Shown here: one piece after another, positions 1 to 12,153 of the stretch
Numbering within the stretch: the first letter of the stretch is position 1
Layout of the letters: each line of letters opens with the position of its first letter
Origin: Cryptomeria japonica
Taxonomy: Eukaryota > Streptophyta > Pinopsida > Cupressales > Cupressaceae
Assembly (NCBI RefSeq): GCF_030272615.1
Contig: NC_081414.1
Coordinates: 820,627,896-820,691,895 of the forward strand
Direction of reading: 5' to 3'
Length of the DNA: 64,000 bases
Notes under the pieces: model-generated
What the model was told of the DNA's origin: nothing
Database searches by the model: none
What the model saw: only the letters and a program-made list of their open reading frames with translations
Position numbers and translations under genes: made by a program

Positions 1-1221
1 ACCTCTAAAGTAGAGTATATGGCTGCTACTCATGCCTATATGGAGGCAGTATGGCTACAAAGACTTGGTATTGGCATTTGTTTTGATTGCAAAACTGTGA
101 GGATTAGATGTGATGGTAAAAGTGCTATATATTTGGTGAAGAATAACCATGTGTCATGATTGTAATAAGCATGTTGATGTTAAATATCACTTTGTAAAAG
201 AAATGTAACTGAGAATGGTAAGGTCTTGATAGAAAAAGTTGACACTTTGGATAATGTTGTAGATTCTCTTATTAAGTTAGTGACTGCAGAAAAGTTTTCT
301 TGGTCTAGGAAGGCCATGGGCCTTGATCAAATTACCTTATTTTATTTTTATGTATTTATTAGATGTAATTTCAATGTATAACATCAAGTGAGAGAGTGTT
401 AGGATAAGGTGATTAAACTTGCAATCCTAAGCCATTCATATGTCTCCATGCTCCTTGGAAAGTGTTCCCTAGGACATGTGAGAAAAATATTAAATATTTG
501 TACTTTATGGCTATTTGTAATTGCATTTTCAAGAGGTGAACAAGAAGAGGTGATAAAGATAAATAAAAAATGAACAAAATACACTCTTTCCCATGTCCAT
601 ATTGAGACATGCAGTGTCATGCATGAAGTGACCAAGTTTGGGAAGAGAAAAGGTGTCCATTTGGGGATTTGAACAATCACCAAGAGTCATGGAGCACTCA
701 AAATGTCTGAAGTCTAAGTGGCTTTGGATTCAAAACCCAAAGAGGAGTCACTTGAATATTTTTATTATTTTATTATGTCATATTGGGAATTCATTCTCCA
801 AGGCATGGTTTCTTGGCAAGTGCTTTTCACCCCTTGTTTTGAAAAAACAACAGTGGTTTTTCCTGTCCCTTTGGGTTGTAAATTGGAGTCACCGAGTCAA
901 GGCATAGTGGTTTTATCATAGTTTCTTTGAGCTTTGAAAGCAGTTCTAAGATCATTTGGAGAAGTGAAGTATATTATTCCTTTAGTCTCTATTTTAAATA
1001 TTAATAATATACTTGCCCTCATTCTTTGGTGGAGTTTTTTCTCGAATGGGTTTCTTCACGTAAATCTGGTGGCTTTTTTGGTATGATTAATTTTATATTT
1101 ATGTTGAATGGTACAATCACATGTTAATTTCAGATTTGGTTTCATATTTGGTAATATTTTTAGATTTATAATCACATACGAAAGTTAATATTGCAAGTTT
1201 TGTTCACTTGGTTTCTCAACA
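1..1221 (+). mobile_element. Ty1/copia LTR retrotransposon fossil (3' part)
   Basis: The first bases read SKVEYMAATHAYMEAVWLQ on the plus strand, a segment typical of the RNase H end of Ty1/copia pol. It is followed by a short non-coding stretch, a purine-rich tract ending at 396, and an LTR starting TGTT at 397. The 5' part of the element lies outside the window. The internal part is broken and looks old. The superfamily call rests on the RNase H signature only; no closer family is assigned. Confidence 0.75.
397..1221 (+). repeat. 3' LTR of the copia fossil
   Basis: The LTR begins TGTTAGGA directly after the purine tract AGTGAGAGAG and probably ends TCTCAACA at 1221, giving the usual TG...CA ends and about 825 bp. 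A segment around 1030-1075 (TTCTCGAATGGGTTTCTTCA) resembles the U5 part of plant copia LTRs. The left edge is well supported; the right edge is inferred from the terminal CA because the partner LTR is outside the window. Confidence 0.55.
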
Positions 1222-1468
1222 TGATGAAGCTCCTTTAGATTTCTTTAATTTCATATTGTTATAGTAAATTTGTCGTGATAAAGAAATCATTTGAATTCCA
1301 CATGCAAAGGGTTTTCACACATAAATTTTGGGAAAAAAACACAATGCAAGAGTTTTCCCAAAAATTATTAACTAAAACATAAAATATTTGACTTATCTAT
1401 ACAATTAAACCTCCATTTTACTTTTTAACAATGACGACACATACAATTTATACCATTTGAATTTAAAC

Positions 1469-4400
1469 ATGTGTATTTCAAACTCTATTTTAAAAATAAA
1501 ATAACATAAATGGTTGGAAATGGTTAGATCATTCAAAATGCTTAAAACTTGATATTTTAAGAATAAATATCAAGAAATAGAGAATGATAAGAGTTCGAAC
1601 CTGTTCCATATAACCTTAATCATAGGGGTTGTTTCCCTAATCATTCTTAGAGGCTATTTCTTTTTAAAAGAGCAACACCATCATAAATCACATAGGTTGA
1701 GATTGATAGTATTATGAAAGAATAAGTATCTGGTAGATTACTGAGAGGGGGGGGGGGGTGAATCAGTAACTAGAAAAACTGATACAAACTTCCCAAACTC
1801 AAAATCAATCTCTCAAAGTAATATTATCAATGAATTATCACTGTCAAGATCAATACTCATAAGAATACTCAACATCATCCGATTAACTGTTACAACAACT
1901 TAACAATAAACAACATTCAACTTGTAAACATCCAAATGCTTCATCATATGTCAATACTTCATTTCTCAATGATTCCGATTATAATGCCTTATCATAAATA
2001 CTTAATCAAATCAACAATAAGATCATAACCACAAAAACATTCACCACATGACACAAGTATTTATACGTGGAAAACCCAAATAGGTAAAAACCACAGTGAG
2101 ATGAGACTCACAAGAAAATATTTGAACTCTTTTGAAGTTCGTCCTGTTAGGACCCAAGCCTGTTAAAGCTTTTACAAAAGTCCTGTTAAGAACTGATCCT
2201 GTTAGGAATCACCCGGTTAAGGGATTGACTACAAATGCCTTGTTAGACGAAAATACCCTGTAAGGAGTAACCTCAGTAGAGGATTTCAGAATCCAAACTA
2301 ATGGACCACCTTGTTAGAGGATTTAATAAGTAACCAAGCTTGTTAGAGCTTACCCGGTTAGGGGATTTCAATTATGTTGTAATTGTTAGAAAACAACAGG
2401 AGTTTCTTGATCTATCTGAATAGCACTACATTTGCTTGATCAGATCCATTTAAGCTTCTATCTGCCTTTACTCAAACTACAGACTCATTCTTCGGTTCGA
2501 CAACCACACACTCAACTGATTTCTGTCAATTCTTGCCAACACTAAAAAAAACAACTTCATCGAACTTAAATACAAATCAATTAGGTTGGTAACAAAACAA
2601 AAATCTAATCTTCTCATCATCGAGATTACAAACAAGTCAATACAAGCATGACCGTTGGATTTCATAGCAATCTCTTCACATCAATCAAGAAAACCTCAAC
2701 CTCTCCTTGATTACCACTTCATCGAGCTCAGTAACTCATCATGCGTTTTGTATTAGATGCAATACATTTTGCTCCTTCCCTAGACAAACAAACAAACAGG
2801 CCGAAACAATCTGAACTTGTCTTCATACAATGACCTTACGTGTCACCATCAGATCATAAACCAACATAACCAATTCAACAACCTTAATCGGTTAGGGTTT
2901 AGCAAAAACAACTGGTAGGGTTTACTCGTCACATAACATAGAAAGGGTTTAACCTTTTACTCCGATTTACCGGTTCAACTCACAAACTTACATACCAGTT
3001 CATAATAACCTTCACAAAGCTCTTCCTACCAGTTACAAGACAATATCAACAATAACAACATATCAACAATATCATTACTGGCTCAATTGACATCAATGAC
3101 AACATAACATATCATTAATGCAATCTTTATGCGAATGCCAACAAAGATGTCGTAGTAACAAAAATAAAGAAAAAATGCCTATAAGTTACAATGCACTACA
3201 TGCACTAAAAACAATTAGAAGTTTAAAATGAATTGTAACTTGTTCTAGTAGCCATCATGGGTAACACTAGGGAAATCAAACCACTTGGCCATGAATCATG
3301 TGACAATAATATTGGTGTTTTCACTGACCTACTTACTATTTGTGTAAAAACCAAAGGTCTTGATGGTAAGGTCAACAATTTCAACATTTTTCTTGAGGAT
3401 TTGTGTCAAATAAGAGGCTATATTCATTTATTCATTAGATAAATTCAACACATTATGTAATAAAATGATGCCATTAGGATCAAATACTATATTTAGTCTT
3501 TGTAAGGCTATAAACCACTAAAAATTAAAATTAAAAACAAAAACTTGTCCCTCTCATTAACTATTAAAAAGTAGGAGATGATAGTTAATTTAAGATACAA
3601 GAATATAAGATGACAACTTAAACAAATTTAATTGATTTCTGATTATATTTGGACTATTAAAAAAATTATCAAAAAAATTATAAGACCAATGATTACCACT
3701 TCTTTAGCAATTACAAGATTTGATCAAATTAAAAAAATCCTATTGGCTAAAAAAATATAAAAAGCACTTGACTAAATCACATGTATTTTAACCTCTATTT
3801 TTATAATTAAAAAACATAAATGTTTGGAAATGGTTAGATCATTCAAATTGCTTAGAATTTGATATTTTAAGAATAAATATCAAGAAATAGAGAATGTTTA
3901 TAGTTCAAACCTATTCCATATGACCTCAATATTAGGGGTTGTTGCCCTAATCATTCCTAGAGGCCAATTTCAAGAAAGATCACAAATGACATAGGTTGAG
4001 ATGTCGCAGTAACAAAAATAAAGAAAATAAATATTTATAAGTTACAATGCACTTCATGCACTTAAAACATTTAGAAGTCTAAAATGAATTACTTGTTCTA
4101 GTAACCATCATGGTTATTAGTGAAATCAAAACACTTGGCCATGACTCATGTGGACATAATAGTGGTGTTTGCAATGACCTAGTTATAATTTGATGTAAAC
4201 CCTAAAGAGCTTGATAAGAAGGTCAACATAGTTGACATTGTTCTTAAAGACATATGTGTTAAATATGAGGTTACATTCATTTCTTCTTGATAAGATTCAA
4301 CAAATAATGCAATAAAGTGATGCCTATAAGATTGAATAACATATTTAGTCTTTGTAAGACTATAGACGACTAAAAATAAAAATAAAAAACTCAAATTTGT

Positions 4401-4618
4401 CCCACATGAACTATTAAAAAGTAGAAGATGATAACTATTTTAAAGTAGAAGAATATAAGGTGAGAACTTAAATAAATGTGGTTGTTTGTTTATTATATTT
4501 AGACTAGATTGAGAAAATTATTAAAAAAATTATAAGATCAATAATTCCCATTTTTGTTTGGCAATTACAAGATGTGTTCAAATTAAAAATATCCTATCAG
4601 TTAAAATAATATAAAGCA
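1469..4618. repeat. ~870-bp tandem duplication, first copy interrupted
   Basis: The stretch 1469-1703 plus 3144-3777 is repeated as 3778-4618. Matching landmarks are GGAAATGGTTAGATCATTCA (1516 and 3826 areas), the CATAGGTTGAGAT segment (1691 and 3990 areas), the GTAACAAAAATAAAG segment (3153 and 4010 areas) and the CACTTGGCCATGA segment (3280 and 4130 areas). The copies have diverged visibly, with small indels. No credible coding frame spans both, so this is a duplicated non-coding block of unknown origin. The second, uninterrupted copy shows what the first looked like before the LTR inserted. Confidence 0.8.
1704..3143. mobile_element. Solo LTR (1.44 kb) inside the tandem duplicate
   Basis: Comparison with the intact duplicate (3778-4618) shows an insertion between CATAGGTTGAGAT (ends 1703) and GATGTCGTAGTAAC (from 3146). 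The inserted piece begins TGATAG and ends CCAACA, the TG...CA ends of an LTR, and is bordered by GAGAT (1699-1703) and AAGAT (3144-3148), a 5-bp target duplication with one mismatch. It has no coding region. It contains a G-run followed by TGAATCAG (1742-1766), a TACGTGGAAAACCC motif (near 2064), and about ten degenerate CCTGTTAGG / CCGGTTAGG words between 2145 and 2360. The superfamily is not assigned. Confidence 0.7.
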
Positions 4619-4706
4619 TAAATTATATTTTTTAAAAGCTACATATAAATTTAAATATTGTTAAGATTCAATATTTATTCATATTTTTTATATAAAAAAC
4701 CCTAAA

Positions 4707-7700
4707 TGTTTGGCCTCTCTTGAGGGAATTTGGAATTCTTTACCTAAGGTAGGAGAATGGGAGTCTTGAATTGATTGGTGGTGTGCTACCATCACACAGT
4801 GTACTAATTTTTTACGTTTAATTAGAAAAAGGATGGCTTGGCAACGTAAACAAAAAGAGAAATCCCTTCAAGGAAAACTTGTTCATGCTAGAAATATTCT
4901 TAATGGTTATCTCTCTAGCATTCAAGTTCAAACTTCAATTGCTGCAAGAAAAGATCAATTATGTAAAATCAAGAATTATAAAGGACAAGGAGCTAAAGTT
5001 AGATCTAGACTTCACTAGATTAAAGAGGACAACAAAGGTACTAAATATTTTTTTAATTACCTTGATTACAAACATAAAAAGGAAAGAATCAATGCGATAA
5101 GGGATGAACTCTATACTCTTCAAACTAACCCTGTTGATATATGTAATGTCTTCAAACAATTTTATGAAAATAATTTCAAAGATGATCAATGGATGGATAT
5201 TCAACAATCTCTTGAAGATATGGTTCAAGCTTACATTCCTAACAAGATAGATTCTGGGTACAACCAATATTTGAACAAAATTTTGTCTTTGGATGAGCTA
5301 GAAAAGGTCCTCTCTTCTATGGCGCCTTACAAAAGTCTTGGTTGCGATGGGCTTCGCATGGAATTCTACCGAGCTATGTGGCAACATATCAAGGAGGATT
5401 TTTATTGTTTATACCTAGAGGATTATAAAAATGGATCATTGGGTCCTATCATCAATAGTGGCATAAAAAAACTTCTTCCTAAGGGCAAACAGGAAGACTC
5501 CATCTCTAATTGGTGTCCTATAACCTTGCTAAACACCCCCTATAAAATTATAGCTAAAGCCTTGTCCATTAGGATCAAACCGATGGTGCAAGGTATTGTT
5601 AGAGTTGAACAAAGAGGCTTTATTGCTGGCAGATTTATTCTTGATAATCTAATGTTGGCTTGGGAGACTAGTGAGTGGGAACAACAAACAAGTCAAAATG
5701 CCATTTTAATTAAACTTGATTTTGATAAGGCTTATGATAGAATTCGTTGGAGCTTTGTCCTTCAAATGCTTCAATGGCTAGGTTTTGAACCTAAATTTCG
5801 AGCTCATATTCAAATATTGTTTCAAGACGTTAATGCTCAGATTATTATCAACAATGTGGTGACAGAACCATTTCCTTTACAAATATCTATTCGAAAAGGT
5901 TGTCCATTAGCACCATATCTATATGTTCTCACCACTGATGCTTTGAGATATTTACTTCAAAGTGCTAATAGTATGAAGCTGATTTCATGAACTCCTATCC
6001 CTAACAACATGGCTATCATTAATTCTCATTATGCTGATGATAGTTTGCTATTCTTACAAAATTATGGCCAGTGTATTTCGAATGCGATGGATATTTTGGA
6101 GTTGTATTGTGTTGTTTCAGGGTCCAAACTTGCACATAACAAAACAAAATTTCTTATGGTTAAAAGTGGTCTTGCTCCTCCCTGGATTCTACAAGAGTGG
6201 AAACAAATCAAGCATGGGGAAATTATGAGATACCTTGGCATTCCATTTGGTTTTGGAGTGTCTCTTTTAGATATGTGGAATTGGTATCTTAATAGAATTA
6301 GGAACAAGCTCTTCAATTGGAGAAATAAATTTCTCTCTGTAGCTGGAAAGATTCAAGTTGTTAGTTACAAGATCTTTCTTGCAACTCATGTATACTATTC
6401 ATCATGCTGGATGCCTTAAAAAAAGGGGTATGAGAACTTAATTAAGATCATCTGTCAATTTATGTGGGCTAAATGGGATGGTAGTAGAGGTTTTATTTCT
6501 ACATCATGGACCCATTGTATCCAACCCAAATGCAAAGGTGGCTTGGGGCTTATTGATCCAAGAACACAAGGGTTTTGTCTTGCCTCCAAATGGATTTTTA
6601 GAGATGTCCATCGAAATGAACCGTGGAAGATTCTCATCCAAAATCACATTAATCTTGCCACTGCCAAGGGTAAATGGTAGCAAGTGGGTTTGCTAGATAA
6701 AATTCTTCATGCCTCTTTTTTCTCCATTAAGGCCTCTCCTTCCTTCCGTTCCATATGGAAGGCCTGGCAACATACATGTTCTCTTTTAAAATGGAGAGAT
6801 AGTTCACTTCAACATGGCTTTAGCTTCTCCAGTTCATCTATTTGGTGGAATAAGCACATTCTCTATCAAGATCAACCCCTCGCATTAAGTTTTCCCAATC
6901 AATCATATGCCCTGTTCAAGAAAGGTGTTTGTAAGGTTGAAGATATTTGGGATTTTCATACCATGAGTTGGATACCATGGCATTTTGTTAAAGGTTAGTT
7001 CAATCTAAATGATAAATACAAGGTTTTTCTGATTTTTGTACAATCTTTGGTTCCTCTGGAATTGTCTATGAAATCGTGTACTCCCATCCATTGCAATTTT
7101 TTCAAAGACTGGTTATGGATTTCATCATATCCTTTTATGTTCTTTCCCTCAAAAAAGGTTTATTTATAGCTTCTTGCAAGTTTGCCTTTAAGACATCGCC
7201 TGAACTCCAAGTGGAAATGCAAGTTTAATGACATTTTTTGGTCAAACTTATTAGCTCAGATTTGGAAAACTAAATACAATGCAGATGCACAATTAATTGC
7301 TTGGATGTTTTTACATTGCAAATTGCCCATTGTGGATAGGCTGAAATGTATGATGATTCAACCAGCTAATTGCCCATTCTGCCATAGGCAAGAAAACATA
7401 AAGCATATATTTTGGGGATGCATTTTTGTTAGAAAATAGTGGAATCTAGTTTTTAATGATTTGCCAACTATTTTTGAACACAAATTGTCTTGGAAAGAAG
7501 CCCTTCTTAGTGTGGGACTTCATGTTAATCCGATTGCTGATGGAGTTAGACATGTTATTTTGTCTCATATATGGAGATACAGGTGTAAAGTTATTTTTAA
7601 TAATCTCAATGCTCACCAAGAAGCTGCATCTCTAGTGCTTTACTTAGACATTTTTTATTGTCTGACGTCCCTTTTCTCTCAATTACAGGCAGAGGTTGCG

Positions 7701-7814
7701 AAGAATTTAAAGACCGACTTCCAGATACAACAAATCAAATTACAGGTCGAAATGCTGCTCAAAAAGAGAAATATTGTCATGCCACAAGGTTTAAGGCCTT
7801 CTTTTGGCAATTGA
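4707..7814 (+). pseudogene. LINE ORF2 remnant: reverse transcriptase and zinc motif
   Basis: One continuous plus-strand frame runs from the truncated start to a terminal TGA at 7812-7814. Visible motifs: KEDNKGTKYFF after the linker (about 5022-5054), PITLLNTPYKIIAKALS (RT blocks 1-2, near 5517), QRGFIAGRF, KLDFDKAYDR (motif A, FDKAYDR at 5721-5741), GCPLAPYLYV (motif B), YADD (motif C, 6030-6041), YLGIPFG, and CPFCHRQENIKHIFWGC (C-x2-C-x7-H-x4-C, 7371-7422). The frame is broken only by in-frame stops at 4767, 5016, 5988, 6417, 6678, 6996, 7167 and 7437; I found no frameshift in 3.1 kb. At 4767 and 5016 the context indicates a former Trp codon. Confidence 0.88.
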
Positions 7815-8047
7815 TGGTTTTTTTCTAGTCTCTTTGCTGGAAATATGTATTTGTAGTTTTGATATTACTGGTTGTAAGTTATTTCAATTCTATGTACTGT
7901 TGGTAGTAAGTTATTTCAGTTCTATATATTGCTGGTTATTATTTATAACAACCATTCTTTCTGTGATAGCTTTCTTTGACAGTCCTATGACCGTTTTCCT
8001 TATGTAATTCTTTTGCATTCTATGAATAAAAAAAAGAAACACAAATT
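4707..8047 (+). mobile_element. 5'-truncated L1-type LINE
   Basis: A non-LTR retrotransposon copy lacking ORF1 and the endonuclease domain. It is flanked by the 9-bp target duplication AACCCTAAA (4698-4706 and 8048-8056) and ends in an A-rich tail at about 8028-8047. Its contents are the reverse transcriptase, the connecting region and the C-terminal zinc motif of ORF2, then a ~220-bp 3' UTR. Unlike the larger LINE at 9198-16870 it has no RNase H domain, so it belongs to a different LINE lineage. 5' truncation is the usual outcome of target-primed reverse transcription. Confidence 0.88.
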
Positions 8048-8137
8048 AACCCTAAAGACTATTATATATATCCTTTCCCTGATATTGAGAGAGACTTAAA
8101 AAAAACTAATATTGTTATGCTAAGCTTAAGATTGCAC

Positions 8138-8237
8138 ACTTTCTCCTATTAACATCGGATAAAATTGAAACAATACATAAAAGATTAGCATGGTCCCTGC
8201 ATAAGGATTAACCGCATAAATCGAGAAATGGTCCAAT
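8138..8237 (+). pseudogene. U6 spliceosomal RNA pseudogene
   Basis: From about 8152 to 8236 the plus strand follows U6 snRNA: ACATCGGATAAAATTG, then AAGATTAGCATGG, CCCTGCATAAGGAT, and AAATCGAGAAATGGTCCAAT. The invariant ACAGAGA box reads ACATAAA, the 5' stem-loop is barely recognisable, and the terminal T-run needed for Pol III termination is missing. No plant USE or correctly placed TATA element is seen upstream. It is therefore a dead, probably retroposed copy. It starts about 80 bp beyond the target duplication of the truncated LINE. Confidence 0.8.
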
Positions 8238-8239
8238 AG

Positions 8240-9179
8240 ATCTAGACAAACAAGGACAATGCTTCCACGCAAACTCATGCATCACATTATTTAAGTACAA
8301 AAGAGAACAAATAAGCATCACGTTTGGTTTGGTACGTCCAAAATGGGCAACGGTGAGAAGAAAAAGTTGAAAATTATTAAGATGTAATTTATTCATATCC
8401 AAGTGAATACCTAATTCACCTTTGTTTCACTGTATTGTCTGTTCATACAACACTATATTTGATGCACGTTTTGACTGTAAATATTAATTAAGTGAAATTC
8501 GCCTTATTTTAGTGTGCATGAAAGTTAGTTAAGGCAATTTGTGTTTATTTTGAATTGAAATTAGTGTCAACCAGTGCTTTCTGCTTCATCATCACTTGTT
8601 TTGAATTGAAATTAGTGTCACCACATGCTTTTGCTTGGAATTTTTCATTAACATCACAACTTGTTTTTTTAGCACTGTTTTTAAATGACTAAGCTCCATG
8701 ATAGGAATGAATTTGATTATTACTACCCAACAGATTCAACTATAGGAGAATTATTATGATAGTCAGTGATCTTAAAACTTTATTCATTAACATGATATAC
8801 ATTGTAAAATCATTGGTTGATATGAATGAATTTGTAAAATTGTTATTGTTTGTTTAATTTTTAAAGAGTAATATTATTAAAGAGTCATATTTAAATAGAA
8901 TGAGAATTCACCCTTAACCTTCTTTTATTAGATTTTGATACGGATGTACATAGATATTGTTAGCACTTTCATGTCATTTACAACTAAGATATAAGAGGCA
9001 TTCATTTTATCAAAGTTTATTGTAGCTGTCACTTGACCTCATCCCTTATTTAGGTGTCTTAGAATAGATTGAATCTTGTGAACTATTCATCTTTAAATAA
9101 AATCAGATATCAATTTTTTCAAATATTTTTAGAAACTAATTCTTTCAAATTTCTTGCTCATATTCTTTGTAATAAAAAT
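8240..9179. other. AT-rich intergenic stretch, no gene seen
   Basis: Short open frames only, none with a recognisable domain. A local imperfect duplication of about 50 bp centres on GAATTGAAATTAGTGTCA (8555 and 8607 areas). Nothing else can be supported. Confidence 0.6.
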
Positions 9180-9893
9180 TTATTTTATAGAAATAAACAA
9201 AAAAAACAAAAACAGATTCAAAACAGCCAAGGCGATACACCAGAAATTCCAGAATATGCGTGTTGACTGCTAAACGCTGCCTTCTCATTCTCAACAACCA
9301 AATTTGACAAAACGATTTGAAAGCAAGTTTCTTCAGTACAGGAATCATGATTAATGTTGAAGTTGGGCAAAAGCGAAAAAAATAACCTTGGTGCACACCA
9401 CACCACCAGTCAGAAGGATTCACTACATTATCCATTGTTTGGAGGATATTTCAACCTCGGCTGTGGAGAAAGCACTGCACATCATTGCATTACCGAGATT
9501 CTGATGCGCAGCTGATCGAATTGCAAGCCAGGGTTTAAGAAGCACACACAAATTCCTTGGTAATGGCGTCCAGTGCAGGGGTTACAGTCGGGTAATGATC
9601 CATCTGCTCCTATGATCGACCGTATGAAACCCTAGGATGCTTTTGCGCCTGATTCAATTGTTGCTCGCTTATGTCTGTCGCAATTACTTTGTCATAATGC
9701 TCTGCAATCTGTCATGAATGCAAAATTTGCTTATCAGAGATGTACATATTCCTTTGTTCTTTGCATTTAGAGATTGCCGAGTTGGGTTTGTGGAGCTGAT
9801 AAACTTTTTCCAGCAGAGTTTAGAGATTTTCAGAGCTTTTTTATTCAATTGTTCTCTTTCAAGTTTAGTACAAATTTAATATAGTGATCAGAC

Positions 9894-12153
9894 ATGGCTG
9901 ATAGAGGACATTTGGGTTCATGGGCGGATGTGCGCTGGGAAGACCCACCTCATGTTCCGCAGTGGGTCTTCACAAATGACAGATGGAAGGACATGGTGAT
10001 ATAGGTAAACAGAAGCGGAAATAACAAGGTTTTTCAGCCAGCTTCAAAATACTTTCAAGGCTTCTTTGGGAACAGACGCAGTGTGGCATGGAGGCAGAAT
10101 AACAATGGAGGGAGATTCACTCAAGGGCATTTTAATAATGGTGCGAATCAAGAGAATTCTGAGAAGCAATTCAAGGGCTTCTCGAGGAAATGGTCTTTGG
10201 ATATGGGCAATTAGCGAACGTTTGCTAGGGTTGTTGGCTTGGAAAATAAGGATTCTGCGGCTAGGGTTTCTGATTCTTCACAACAGGTGGGAAATAAGGT
10301 AAATGTGAACCTCAAGGAAGCTAGTCCAGAAAAGGTAAGTAAGATACCTTCTGATCCTATTCTGCCGAGGGTTTCTTCATCACAGGTTTGGGCTCCTATC
10401 CCTTGTATTGATCTTTTAGGTTCCTATGTCGATAAGAAAGCGAATTGTTTGCATACGAATGCTATTTCTGGGGAAATTTGGGGTGATCAAATTAGTTTGT
10501 TAAAGCTTTATCATAAATTGCAGAAAAGATGGGGGGATATGCATTATTTTTAATTATTGTCTGCAAATGCTTTTATTATTGTCTTTGATTCTCTTTCTTT
10601 CAGAGATGAGGTATTAAGAACTTCGCATCATTGGTTTGGAAAACATTTAATTTCAATTGCGGCTCGGAAACCTTTTTTTGTTCCTTCTTGGTCTAGTTCG
10701 AAACTTATTCCTTTCTGGTTTGGTTTACCTAAAATTCCTTTTGAATTTATGGATCCAGATGTTCTTGAGAAAATTGGAAATACTATTGGAACTTTTTTAA
10801 CATCTAAAATGGACTTTGTGGAGGGGGAGGTTCTGGTAAAAATTTGTGTTCTTATTAACCCTAACAATGTTTGCCCCTGTACTTGTAATATCGTTTCATG
10901 ATGGTATTTGACACCAATCAATTGAGAAATTAGATACAGAGCTTCTTAAGTCTCCTTTACTTTTGGATGCTCCATTACTTATGGATTTTAAGAAAAACCA
11001 GCAGGTTGTTGACTCTATCCCTAAATCCCTTAATAAAGATAGTTTGTCGACGGGACATTCGGTTGAAGGATGTGGAAATGTCTCTTTGCATAAATTGGTA
11101 GAAACAGGTCACATTAATCTTGAAAATAATCCATTGTGTCGTAGTTCTGGGAAACCAAATGATCACACTTCGGGTTCGGTCTCACTTTCGTCTTTACTGA
11201 AGACATTTTCTAATAACGGGGGTATAGTGGATGGTAATCCCCCAATGAATGGAGTAGATCATCCATTGATGATAGATTGCCCTAAGATGCCAAATAATCA
11301 CACAAAGGGTAAGGACGACAATTTGTCTTCATGCATTCAAAAGAAGGTTTTGGATTCTTCAAAGAATGTGAATTTAGATAAAAATGCAGTGGTTGATATG
11401 GAAACTATTAAACATGTACCTATCATAGGTTTTCCTAATGATGCTTCTTTAGTTCAGGAAATTAAGAATTTGGTGTCTAATAATTCCCCTCTGAATGTTG
11501 AAATTAATATGGCTAATGAATCTTCCTTAGGGAATAGTAATCCGTCAGAGGTTGTCCCTGATATTATGCCAGATGAGAATCTGGTTCAGCAAGTAAATGA
11601 TATTTTTAACAATCATGCACATGAAATGGATGAGGGTATTACTGATAAAGTTGTTTGTTCAATTGAGAATGATTTGGGGGGTATAAACTCGACCCTTCCA
11701 ATTTCTGCATCTGTTAATCCTTTTGCGGTTTTGACTACAACAAAATTGGGTTTTGAAGATAATCCATTTATCATGGATTCTCCAAAGTCATGCAAGAGTT
11801 TACCAATTGTCCAAAGAACTCCAGTTTTTTCACCATCGGTGCTTTCTCCTAGGAGAGGTAGGCCTCCAAATAATCTTAAGACTCAAATGGAAATTGATGC
11901 TAGAATTCAAAAGACTTTGTCCCTTTCTCCTGCTGGTGGGCAAGGGAGGCATTCGGTCTCTCTTGGTAGGCCTAAGAAAACATACCTAACTCCTGTAAGT
12001 GTAAAAAGAAAGAGGAGTAAAAGATTTGTGACTAGTCCTCATGTGACAAGATCAGGGGCTGTGAAACGTAATTTGCAAGGTTGCTTTGGGGAAAGCAAAA
12101 ATTCTCTGATTAATGGGAAGAGGGGAGCTTCGGCCTCCCCTCGAGGACAATGA
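9894..12153 (+). pseudogene. LINE ORF1: DUF4283-like RNA-binding protein
   Basis: ORF1 of the large LINE, a nucleic-acid-binding protein that would coat the LINE RNA. It starts at ATG 9894 (MADRGHLGSWADVRWEDP). A DUF4283-type segment runs about 10390-10870, with the typical FWFGLPKIPFEFMDPDVL near 10710-10765. A long Ser/Asn/Asp-rich linker follows, then a basic tail (RSGAVKRNLQG) near the end. No zinc knuckle is visible. The frame is interrupted by stops at 10002, 10212, 10551 and 10909 and by one frameshift near 10870; 10963-12153 is intact. Its stop overlaps the ORF2 start. DUF4283-like ORF1 is common in plant L1 elements. Confidence 0.8.

Noticed and set aside
399-921. Several short frames on both strands
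   Set aside because: They lie within the copia LTR and do not resemble proteins.
9563-9595. Possible host first exon MASSAGVTVG followed by GGTAATG
   Set aside because: It lies inside the probable 5' UTR of the large LINE and ends in a stop after ten codons; no downstream exon supports it.
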